This document shows positions 12,584 through 24,500 of a stretch of DNA of 64,000 nucleotides, piece after piece. Location: assembly GCA_934045905.1 (NCBI GenBank), contig OW203771.1, positions 4,588,001-4,652,000 of the forward strand, read 5' to 3'. Position 1 is the stretch's first letter, and each line of letters starts with the position of its first letter. This DNA comes from Leuctra nigra (taxonomy: Eukaryota > Arthropoda > Insecta > Plecoptera > Leuctridae). The notes beneath the pieces are model-generated. The model searched no databases, was not told the origin of the DNA, and saw only the letters and a list, made by a program, of their open reading frames with translations. Position numbers and translations under genes: made by a program.

Positions 12584-15500
12584 ACACAGAGAAAGTGCCA
12601 TAAGAGTACCGTGGTGACGCTCGCTACGCTCGCTCAATTAAATTCATGGTATTTTCTTGCTGATTCCAAATATGTAATCAGTTTTTTTTTAAGTTTGAAT
12701 AGTTATTTTGTTATCAGTAAAATTGTGGGACCGCATTTAAATTTAAATTTCGTGTCGAACCATGTAAATTACATAAAAAATTTAGAAGGCTGCACAATGA
12801 TCCTAGAACTATTTTTATTTTGATGAATAAGATGCTGAACATAGCATCTTACACCCGTACACCCGTAACACGGAATGGCTGAGAGGAAATTAATTTGAGT
12901 TGCTAACTTTCACCTTACTTTTTGTAGGTTCTACAGATTCACCGTGAACTTGCCCTGCTCTTATTCTAGAGTCGATTTAATTGCCTACCTACTTCAATTA
13001 AAAAGTAAATTTACTTCTTGGCAAATTAGCGAGAATTCTGAAGATGCACAGGACTTGGGACTTCATCGAGTTAATGGATTAAATGTTACCTACCCTACAG
13101 ATGTAATGATTCAGAACTCTCTGATGGTAAGCCACATTTTAGTATTTTATATGTGTAGTATTTCCTCTAACCTTACCTATAAATCACATTTATGCAATAT
13201 AGAATGTGTAACATGTAAACTGAGGGAGGGCGGCCGCCCGAGGTCAACCGGTCATACAACCCCTCACGCGCTCGAGCAGGGGCTCGGGAGTGGTTGACCG
13301 GCGAGCGACGGAACTGGTTGTGTTGTGTGTTGTCAGAGAGAGAGACGTTTCTAGAAGCCGACGCAGGCAACTGATTTTTGTACAGAGAAAGAGTGTTGAT
13401 GATTATTATTTGTCGGACTGTCTTACGACGACTTGTGCTGTGGGATTAAGAGTTATTAAAAGTGTTGTTCAAGTGTGATTGTGTTCAAGGTGTTTGTTTT
13501 ACGAGCTTCGTGCTTCCTCGTACCCCAGAAGCACGTGGCGCCCATCCCCGTCCGCCAGCGTTCCCCCACCCACCCCATTCCACCGTTAAGAAGGGGCAAA
13601 CGTTATAACTGGCGCCCGACGTGGGACCGAAATTTTGAAAATGGATTACACACGACTGACGCGTGACGAGATCGAGTATGAGTTGAAGATACGCGGACTA
13701 GGCGAGGGACTGACCACCGTTGCCGAAATGAAAACCGTCCTCGCCCAGGCCCTCAAGACCGAGAAGGAGGGGAAGAGCACCTGCCCGCAAGAAACCACTC
13801 TGGATCCGGAAGAGGAGCTTGAAACGTGCAAGATGAAAATAGCGGACCTGAATACAGCGATTACCAACTACAGCGGTTCGTCCAAGGCGGATTCGGAGTA
13901 CAAACGAATAGAAACACGTTTGGGACACATCTTGCGCCGGCTCGGAAGGGTGAGTGCACTCATCGCGGACGTGTGTACAAGACGAACGGAGCTGATTCAG
14001 GAAGCAGCCAAGTGCGGGGACAAGCTTAAGGAAAAACTGCTTTCAGACCCGTTAGCTATATTGGCGGCCAATAAAACGTTGTCAGATGCCTTGGCTAAGT
14101 TAGCAACCGGCGAGACCAGTGCCAGGAAAAAGTATGTTCCAGCCAGAGACTGGGGAGTTACCTTTACGGGGGACGGCCGTGGGTTGAGTGTAAGCGCCTT
14201 CCTGGAACGCATAGAAGAATTATGTGAGTCCAGACTACGATCGAAGGAAGACTTACTAGTGGAAGCAATGGATTTATTCGACGGCTCAGCATTAGTATGG
14301 TACCGATCCATTAGGCGGCAGCTCGGCTCCTGGGAAGACCTCACGCAAAAACTACGAGAAGAGTTCCTATCACCCGACTATGACGAGGAGTTACTCGACG
14401 AAATTAAGAAGCGAACTCAAGGACCGGAGGAAACCATTGGAATCTACGTCGCCTTCATGAGGAACTACATGGCGCGGCTGCAGACACCTTTGGCCGAATC
14501 CGTCCAGCTAAGTATAATTCGGAAAAACTTAGACCCGTTTTATGTGGACAGGTTAAGTTTGCAGCAGATCGAGTCCGTGGCCGACCTTCTTAGCCTGGGA
14601 CGGAAGCTGGAGTACAGCCGGCAACGGGTACGCAAATTTCAGCATCCCGTGCAGCAGAAGGATTCTATCGAACCTGACCTGGCCTACCATGGACGCCGAA
14701 GACTGCCAGATCGTCCAGGCCCGAACGTCGGTGCGGTACAGGAAGAGAATCTAGCGGACGTCTCCACAGCGACCTCGAGAGGCAGCAGAGGGCCATGTTG
14801 GAACTGTCAAGGTACCGACCACACCTATCGCGATTGTTTGGCAAAAAGGTCAGTGTTCTGTTATGGTTGTGGTGCAGCAAACGTTTTGAAGCCAAATTGT
14901 ATCCCTTGCCGTGAACGTGCGGGAAAAGCAGCAGCGGGTCGAGTGTAGGGCGGACTCCTCCTGCAAAGCTGATATGTTCGCCTCCTAACGAAGAGTGGTG
15001 TGACTGGTTAGACGTGGTAGCCAATCATAGTCTTCGAGCCAAGCTGGACCATATCCTGGCATCGGCAGGGAATGATAGTCGGCCTAGCCTGAAGGTACAC
15101 GTGTTGGGGATAGCAATGCAGGGTCTTCTGGATTCCGGAGCATCAAGAACGATTCTTGGTCGGGGCGGCTGGGAGAAGATCAAAGCACTTCATCCTCCTC
15201 TTCGGAAAATGGAAGCAGGTATGGTGCGCGTTGCTGATGGACGTTCTTGTCAAGTGTTAGGAGAGGCTGATCTGCCGATTGAATTAGATGGGAGAGTAAA
15301 AGTTTTACCAATTTTGGTAGTCCCATTACTGGAGCGTGCCTTATACTTAGGGATCGACTTTTGGAAGACAATGAGGTTTGTCCCCGATGTAGCGCAGGGT
15401 ACCTGGACCTTTAGTGATAGTGGAGAAATACCCCGGGTAGCCGAGTGTACTCAAATCAAGGACAGACTCTCACCCAAGGAAAGAATTCAGTTGGAGAAGA

Positions 15501-18500
15501 TGGTGACAGATTTGATGGCTCTCCCACAGGATAAGCTAGGGGTAACAGGTTTAGTGCATCATAAGATCGATACAGGAGATGCGGCTCCCATCAAACAACG
15601 GTACTACCCTTATTCACCGGTCATACAGAAGCAGATTAATAAGGAACTCGACGAAATGTTAAGGGACGGAGTAGTCGAACCTTCAACCAGTGCATGGAGT
15701 TCACCTATTATGCTAGTAGAGAAACCAGATTCCAAGGCCTTTAGGGTATGCATAGACTTCAGAAGAGTGAATGCAGTGACCAAACGTGACGCATATCCTT
15801 TGCCGTACGTGTCAGCTATCTTGGACCGGTTAAGGAATGCAACGTACATGTCCTCCCTAGACCTGAAAACGGCGTATTGGCAAGTGCCCCTGGAAGAAGA
15901 GAGCAAGGAAAAGACGGCATTTGCAGTGGCGGGCCGGGGTCTTTTCCAATTCCGGCGGATGCCCTTCGGGTTGCATAATTCTCCAGCAACGTGGCAACGT
16001 TTAATAGACCGAGTATTAGGCCCAGAACTAGATCCCCACGTATTTGTGTATCTAGATGACGTGATAATTGTTACTCCTACTTTTGAAGCACACTTCGAGG
16101 TTCTACAGAAGGTGTTGCAGAAGTTGAAGGCGGCGGGCCTGACATTAAATAAGGACAAATGTCAATTTGGCCGTTCAGAGTTGAAGTACCTTGGGTACAT
16201 GGTTGATGAGGGGGGTTTACGCGTGAACACTGAAAAGGTTACGGCGATGATTAACTACCCGACGCCCAAGAATGTTACTGAAGTTAGACGTTTCATTGGA
16301 CTGGCAAGTTGGTACCGACGTTTCGTACCAGATTTCGCCACGAAAATGGTACCACTGAATGAGTTGACTAAAGGGGTGCGAAAGGGCCAAAGAAATCCGC
16401 CCTGGAAGTGGGAGGAAAAGCATGATCTCGCTTTTCGACAAATCAAGAGCCATTTAGTAGAAGCTCCCCTCCTCACCTGTCCCGACTTCAACCGGCCATT
16501 TCTGATACAAACTGACGCTTCAGAAGTGGGTCTGGGAGCAGTTATCTCACAAGAGTTTGAAGATGGAGAAAAGGTCATTGCGTATGCCAGCCGGTCATTG
16601 ACAAAGAGTGAACGGGTCTACACCACCACGGAATTGGAGTGCTTAGCGGTGGTCTGGGCAGTGGAGAAATTTAGACCGTATGTGGAAGGCTCTCCATTCA
16701 CAGTCATCACGGACCATCATTCCTTAATCTGGCTACATAACCTCAAAGACCCGAGAGGACGGCTCGCTCGTTGGGCGATTAGGCTGCAACAGTACTCGTT
16801 CGAAATTCTGCATAGACCCGGGAGGAACCATGCTGTACCGGATGCCTTGTCGAGATCCGTGGGACTTCTGGAGTCTATTGAAATCACCAAGGACGACCAT
16901 GATGACTGGTATACGGCCCAACTCAAGAAAGTAAGGGATTATCCTCAAAATTATCCGAACTGGAAGGCTGAAGATGATAAGTTGTGGAAGCGTTTACTAC
17001 GAAGAAAAAAACAGTTCCTACTAACTCCAGAAGACGAAGGCTGGAGGATGGTAGTTCCGAGATCACTGCGGAAAAGTCTTCTAGTAGAATACCATGATCA
17101 GCCGACAGCCGGGCATCTGGGAACCTTTAAGACTATCAAGAGGATATCCGAAACGTACTACTGGCCAGGCATGGCCGCCGACATCAGTCGTTATGTCCAG
17201 AAGTGCAAGGTCTGCCAATCCCTCAAGCCTGTGCAACAACTACCAGCGGGGTTGATGGGAAGCCAACGGGAAGTCACCAATCCTTGGCAAATGATCTCCA
17301 CAGATTTGATGGGCCCTTTCCCGGTTTCCTCTAAACAAAACCGGTTCCTGTTAGTGATTGCCGACTGTTTCACCAAATATACCTTACTCTTCCCGTTACG
17401 AACTGCAACTGCAGAGAAGATAGCCCAAATCATGGAGCATGAAGTGTTTCTCGTGTATGGAGCTCCCCAATATGTGATCTGCGACAACGGAACTCAGTAC
17501 ACCAGTAAACAGTTTGTGGATAAAGTTACCGGCTATGGGGGGAAAATCCTTTACAACCCAAATTACCACCCGCAAGCGAACCCGACAGAGAGAATCAATC
17601 GCGTCCTGAAGACGATGATAGCGTCGTACGTGAAGGATAACCATCGGAGTTGGGACAAGAATTTACCACAGTTGAGGCACGCCATCTGTACGGCGACACA
17701 CGAAGCGACGGGTTTCACACCCGCTTTTCTCAACTTTGGCCGAGAACTCTTCTTGTCCGGGACGTCGTACCGCAAGTTGGAAGAAGATGGTTACGCTCCG
17801 AGGATGGGTCCACGTGAACCTCGGGCCAAGCTATTAAAGGAACTTCCCGCACTCTACGCCGAGGTTACTGATAGACTCCAAAGAGCCCACGAGAAGAACA
17901 GCCGGATCTACAACCTCCGTCGCCGTCCACTGCAATTTCAACCAGGAGATGTTGTTTGGAGAAAGACTTTTCCCCAATCAGATGCCGCGCGCTACTTCAC
18001 GGCGAAGTTAGCACCGAAGTATACGCGGTGCTTCATCCACAAGCGGGTGTCCAACCTAGTCTACGAGCTGCGGGAGGAAGATGGGCGAGTACTTCCAACC
18101 AGGTGGCACGTACAAGATCTCAAGCCGGATGCGACGCCCGAAGCAGAAGATAATTTATAAAATAAATTCTTAAAAGAGGAAAAGGTGGAGTTTGTAACAT
18201 GTAAACTGAGGGAGGGCGGCCGCCCGAGGTCAACCGGTCATACAACCCCTCACGCGCTCGAGCAGGGGCTCGGGAGTGGTTGACCGGCGAGCGACGGAAC
18301 TGGTTGTGTTGTGTGTTGTCAGAGAGAGAGACGTTTCTAGAAGCCGACGCAGGCAACTGATTTTTGTACAGAGAAAGAGTGTTGATGATTATTATTTGTC
18401 GGACTGTCTTACGACGACTTGTGCTGTGGGATTAAGAGTTATTAAAAGTGTTGTTCAAGTGTGATTGTGTTCAAGGTGTTTGTTTTACGAGCTTCGTGCT

Positions 18501-21500
18501 TCCTCGTACCCCAGAAGCACGTGGCGCCCATCCCCGTCCGCCAGCGTTCCCCCACCCACCCCATTCCACCGTTAAGAAGGGGCAAACGTTATAAATGTTT
18601 CAAATTTTTATTGGGGTTTTAAATAAATAGTGTACCTAATGGTAATAATTGTACCTCAAGTGATTATTGTGGCAGGTCACACAACACAAAAGTGATTTTT
18701 GTATTATTCATTGCCAAGAAGTTTATCCTATCAATTTACAAATTCTTCATTGAATCTATCTTTCTTTTTTTTAGGGATCACTCTGTGCCAAAAATTCAAT
18801 TTTTAAAATTTTTGTAAAGACTGTTATTTGCAGCTATCTGCTATTGCAGTTATTTACATAAATAGTTCTTGTGTAGTAGGTAGAAACTATTTGCTAGGCA
18901 GCCTCATGCTCAAAAGAAGTTGCATCCACGTAGATTGCGGATGTCAGTCCTCGACACCACAAGACCGTGTGCTAATAATTTATGGATGGAATCCAGTATC
19001 TGGCCATTAAATCGGAAAATTCTTTTGAGCATAGCATAATAATAGTGTTAAATATTGACAAATTTAACAAGATCTTGTAAATGTTGGACTTTCATTGGTC
19101 TAACCGAATAAAAATTTACACAAAAAATAAAAAACACTTCTAACAATACGCTGCATGATCTTGCTAAACTTTTCAAGATCTTGTATAAATCTTGTTTAGG
19201 TTAGAATCTGTACCTACAATAATAAATAATTGCAAATATCTTGCGAACATTATTAGTACAAGGTACATTACCTAAATACTTTGCAATTTTATTTTTTCAG
19301 ATGAAAGAAATACGTATTCAATAGCATTCATTTTCTTGAAAAACTGAAGATGAAAAATTGTGCCAACATATCCGTGAGTGAAGTAAAATCCGAATTGTGT
19401 CTTGTCGATAAAGAGACAGCGTGCCAGACTCACTGCCAGGTAGTACCTACCTCAGAATGTTTTGATACTATGTGACGTGTGAAGGTTGAAGGACATTTAA
19501 AAATTTTAAGTGATGTGGTAGTATAATCTTTTACAATAATATACGTTTATATTATATGAAACTGTTTTTTTTTTAATTTTCGTGTGTTTTCCTGCTCTTT
19601 ATTATTCCTAAAATTCAATTGCAGTGAATCTCCTATGTGTAGCATTTTATTTTTTGTAATTTATCAAAACAATATAGTACCTAAGTAAGTAGGGAAGAGT
19701 ACGTGAAAAAATTATTATTGAAACGATTCAATCGTCCTGTAAGAGATTATCAAAAAATAATTGCTAATTTCAAAATCCAACAACTGATTCATAAACAAAA
19801 ATTATGGATCTTTTTATCCTTCTTCATTTTTTTATGAATAAGGTAGGTAATACTTAAGTCTCTAGAAATTTTGTTCCAGTAAGTTTTTAAATATCAACGC
19901 AAATAATTACTGACATTTGTCACCCGCGAAATGTTAAAAATTAATTCATGCAAATGAAATTCAATTATAATGGGACTTTTGGCGGGAAAAACGACGTATT
20001 ACAAGAATCCACTTACACTAATGTGTTACCATTGTGGATCATCTGTCAATTTTCTGTAAATTTTCCTGTTAAAAGTAATCAAACTTTGTAAATTCATTCC
20101 TTGAAAACTATTCATCCCACAGCAAAAATAAAATCACATCTGTGTTCAGCAACATAATCAACTTTCATAAAATAAGGGTCTATTATTCTGAAATCTGAAT
20201 TTCACGAGACTTCCCCATTATGTGACAGTCAAGTTGAGGATTTCAAATGATCCCAAAATATTTCCTCCAAATAAAAATGCGTTAAAAATAAAAACAGTAG
20301 GAGGTACCTTAGGTAATGTGTCAGGTCAGTGGAACAGCTTTCAAACAATAGGGAAACATGGCGAGATAAAATGACTTCCAATAACCACTGATTAACTTTA
20401 TAATATAGGTACCGGCTATTTTTTTTTTATTAATATTTGACCATTTAAATGCATTTCTAATGTGTGAGTAGGTACCTACTGTTCTTCTAGTTGACATAAC
20501 AAATTACAACTGTTGTGAAATATTCCGTGAACTGTGAACTAATACATTGACCCTGGAAGAAAATACCTGGATTATTTTTTTCGTATGGCAACGCCCACTC
20601 TCCGAAATTGTGAAAAAATCCCGTTTCTCGTGTCACTCACGTTTGCAATTAATTATGTCTTAATGAAACGTATTTTTTCCAGGTACATTCGCATTCAAAA
20701 TTAGTGCCTATATGCACGTGTCTGGATCAGAGGCACGTTTTGTAGGTACTGCATTTTGAATGAGAGTGTACCTAGCAAGCTAGCACGTGACCGTTATGGA
20801 ATGTGCGTAGGGGGAGGGGGCTACAAAGCGAGCAGCTGCTCCCGCGCGGGCCGCCCGGGCGGGGGCCAGGGCCGGCCTATGCCTCCCGCGCGGGCCGCCC
20901 GGGAGGGTCCAGGGACGGCCCATACCTCCCGCGCGGGCGTCATGGGACGGCCCAGGCCGCCGCCCGGGCTTATTCCCAGTGGCAGGCCCCGGGAGTCTCA
21001 CTCCATGCTAATCACCCATAAGACGGGAGGTCCCTGGGCAGGCCCGTACGCCCATCTGGGACGGCCTAGGACGCGTCCAGGGACCTCCCAGTGTTTGTAG
21101 GGCTGTAGAGTGCGTTGCAGCTGGTTGTTCCGTGCCTGATGCTCGGTGAACCCCGTGTCAGGCCATGGATCTGGACGAAGTCGCATCCTTCGCTGTCGAT
21201 TGTATCGCACGTGAGTTGAACCGATGTGCCGGGTGACGCAAGCACATAGCCCGACTGCACGTTCTGGAGATACGAAGACTTCGCTGGAAGTTCATGAGAA
21301 AACTTCATGTTGGGATAGTGAAGCAACAGTGTTTCTTTATTTGGCCACATTGATTATGCTTGTGGAGTTTGTGTCCATGATCAGTATTATCAGTTATCAG
21401 GTGATATTACTCACATAGCTAGGGGGAGGGAGGGAGGCGTGGGACTGAAAAGAGCCTCTCAAAACAAAATTGGAGTAGAAATATGTGTTGATGTTAATAT

Positions 21501-24500
21501 TAAGGACTGATTGATGTGCATATTGTTTCATTCTGCCTTTCCCAGAGTGGCGTAAGTTACTGAAAATTATACCAGACCGTTTGGCAATCAATTAATCCAA
21601 TCAATCCAATCAATTAATCTAATATTGAATGAATTGTGGTTACAATTGGTCGTATTTAAGGATGACAATGATTTCAAAAATGTTGATTTATTAGCTGAAA
21701 TTTCGTGTCGTTGGCTGTGCCAATGTTCAAATGACAAATTTAGCTTTGTTTTTCTTTTAAATAACCCTTCATTTTCTGGATGACTTTTAAAGACAAGTAG
21801 GTACACAAATCGACGATGTTGAGACAGTACGGATCCACTGTGACATTAAATAGCCAGTCCACAGAAGGAACAGCCATAGACTTTAAGTAGGCATGGTGAA
21901 CTTAATTGTTTTTAAGAGTGTTTCACTGCTGCAATCAGGTCTTGCATTGTTGTAAAAGATAGAGAAAGTGGAACTTTTGGTTGTAAAGATATGTGTTTGA
22001 TTTTTAGTAATTATGAAGTGTAATCATTAAATTTAACCTTATTAAATTATAACAGTTTGTAATAATTAAAAGCAATATTCGTTTTAATGAACAGTATGAA
22101 TATGAAGTGATGTGCACTCTAAATATGATTGAGCGGAAATCACTCAAAAAGAGTGGAAAGTGCACCACTCAATGAGTGGTTTCTTGGATTCTATCCAAGA
22201 ATATATCGAGAAGCAATCGAAATAATGAAAAGACCGGACAATATAAACAAGAGAGATGATGCTAAACGGCTACCAGCTACGTGGATACCAGCTTTATCTA
22301 AATATATGATAGAAAACACTTCTGTTCAAGCTTCCAGCCTAGATCCAAGTAGAGATAGTGAAAATGAAAACTGCTCAGAAGATGTTCAAGACACTGATCA
22401 TCAGGTTGGACCGCTAAATAGTACAGTTAGCAACGCAGAAACGAACCGGATGACATCATCGACAGATCGTAGAATCACACGTCAGCAGGTCAGATCGCAG
22501 AGCGGAACTGACGTGAACCCGCAGAACTTACCAACAGAAAGAAGAGTGACACGTAGTCAGACAAGCTCTACCACTGGAGCTACAAGAAAATCTAAGAAGT
22601 CTGCACCATAGAAGAACCTTAGCTTACAGAATATTATAACTAAACAGTTTTCTAACTTTGCTTTACTTCGATACAATTCATATGTGATTTATTCCACGGT
22701 CAATTAGTTTTCTTACATTTATAGCTTTTTTATTACTTTGATTTAATCTCTTTGCATAATATTTGACCGTGTAATTTTGACATATGATAGTCTTGAGAAG
22801 GCTTTGTCTTGTGTGACATTTGCATTTTTTCCTAGCTCTGTTAGCACTGTTTTATTAATTTTGAATTTATTTTGTCCCTGAAGATGATCACTGCTATGTG
22901 ATTGAAACGTTGGAGTATTAAACAATTATACACGGATATTACCCTAAAGTAGTACTTACTAATTATGAATTACGTCCGTGAAAGCAACAGAATCAATATA
23001 TATATATATTATATTATATATATTATATTATATAATATAATATATTATTATATAATAGTTATTATAGTTATTTTATATATAACTATATAGTTATAGTTAT
23101 ATATATTAAATAGTTAAATAGATACATTTAACTTGCAAACTGGTAATTTTTTAGACATTTTTCATCATTCGGCTGAAATTATTAGAACCATTTACAACAA
23201 AACAGATCATGTTCAGGCCCAGATAGTAGATTAAGTTTATTTGAATAGTTGTACCTACTTTTACGCTTTAATGTCTTGTCTTGCTTATTAATATTTATTG
23301 TGTCTTGTAACTTCTTTAATCATAGTTTAAATATATATATATTTTTTTTTTGTTATTTTAAATCCCACTTGTGGAATATTTTGTATTCTGTTGGTGATTT
23401 CAAATAAAATGAAAATGAAAATAACAACAGAAAAGAAAAGGATAACCAGGTTACCTAAATCAGATCTGACAATGAGAGTCGAGTATCTGTAGATCCATCC
23501 CTGTCCCTCCACATTGACCCTACACCCAACCATGTAGTATCCGAACTCCAACCCTTCCACGGACATCCCGCAGCGCCCTTCACTCAGGGATGTTCTGTAG
23601 TCCTTGTACTTCAGCTTCCCAGCGACCGCGGTCCAATGGCTGTACACTGCACGGATGTGGTCGGATTCCAGCTGGGTGTTGCCACGACCCTCCCAGATAT
23701 TGAACTCGCATTTGGCGATGGCCACGTCGGCGTTGCAGTAGAAGTTGGAGTTGGCGTTGAGGATCATTCGCTGATGCGGAGCTGATGACGTAATGTTCAC
23801 CGCATACACGCCTGAGGGCAGGGGCAGATTACCCTAAGGGGCGCCAACTTCCAGGGCCCTCATTCACGAAGCGGTGTTAGCTTGGGTTAGCTCGTAGTGC
23901 CATAAGAAATAACATTATAACCCTAGCTACCCTAGCTTACCCCATGTACGTGAATGAGGGCCCAGGGGGTGCCGCGGCCTGGCGTCAAATTATATTACAT
24001 GTGTTAAGACAATAATGACTGTAGTCTTTTTAATAGAATGGGGGGAGAGGTTATGAAAATTTTCCCCCACGCAAGTTGTAGGAATCCTAACTTCATACAA
24101 TGGTTTATATAGAATTTGAGCTATTTCCTCGCCCCAGGTTCAATCAAAAAGTGTATAAATTATAAGCCATGCGGGGCGCCTATGACGCCTTCATTCTCGC
24201 GGGTTAGACAGCGTCGTTCAGTGATTTTAAGAGAAAATAGCACCATTTTAACTTCCAAGATGCATTATAAAAGTGTTAAAAGTAAAAAAAAAAAAGTAAA
24301 AAAAGGCCCTTCGGGGCAAGATGAGGGCTGTTAAAATAGACAGGGTGAAAGTGCTGCCCTTCCGTTTGGGGGGGGGGGGGGCATCATGTGAATTTTGCTA
24401 GTAATTAGCCTACACATTAACTAGCCACTAAATCCGATACTGCATCCATTACTAATTACTGCAGACATTACTAATAGTCTGAAAATTACTAATATTCTGA

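Larger units (their letters stand above)
13203..18597 (+). mobile_element. Intact Ty3/Gypsy LTR retrotransposon
   Basis: LTRs of 401 bp at 13207-13607 and 18193-18593 look identical by eye. They are flanked by the 4-bp target duplication AATG (13203-13206 and 18594-18597). Between them are a primer-binding site, gag, an overlapping pol in the -1 frame and a purine tract. Identical LTRs and open frames imply a recent insertion. It sits in the 11-kb intron of the protease gene, antisense to that gene. Confidence 0.92.

Noticed and set aside
10019..21102. A single 11-kb TIR transposon
   Set aside because: I favour a short original element later expanded: no transposase was recognised between the ends, and the interior holds independent insertions (Gypsy, family B). 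A long element cannot be excluded.
22129..22611. A host gene encoding a 160-residue protein
   Set aside because: The N-terminal part matches a Penelope-like C-terminal signature and no start region or introns support a host gene.
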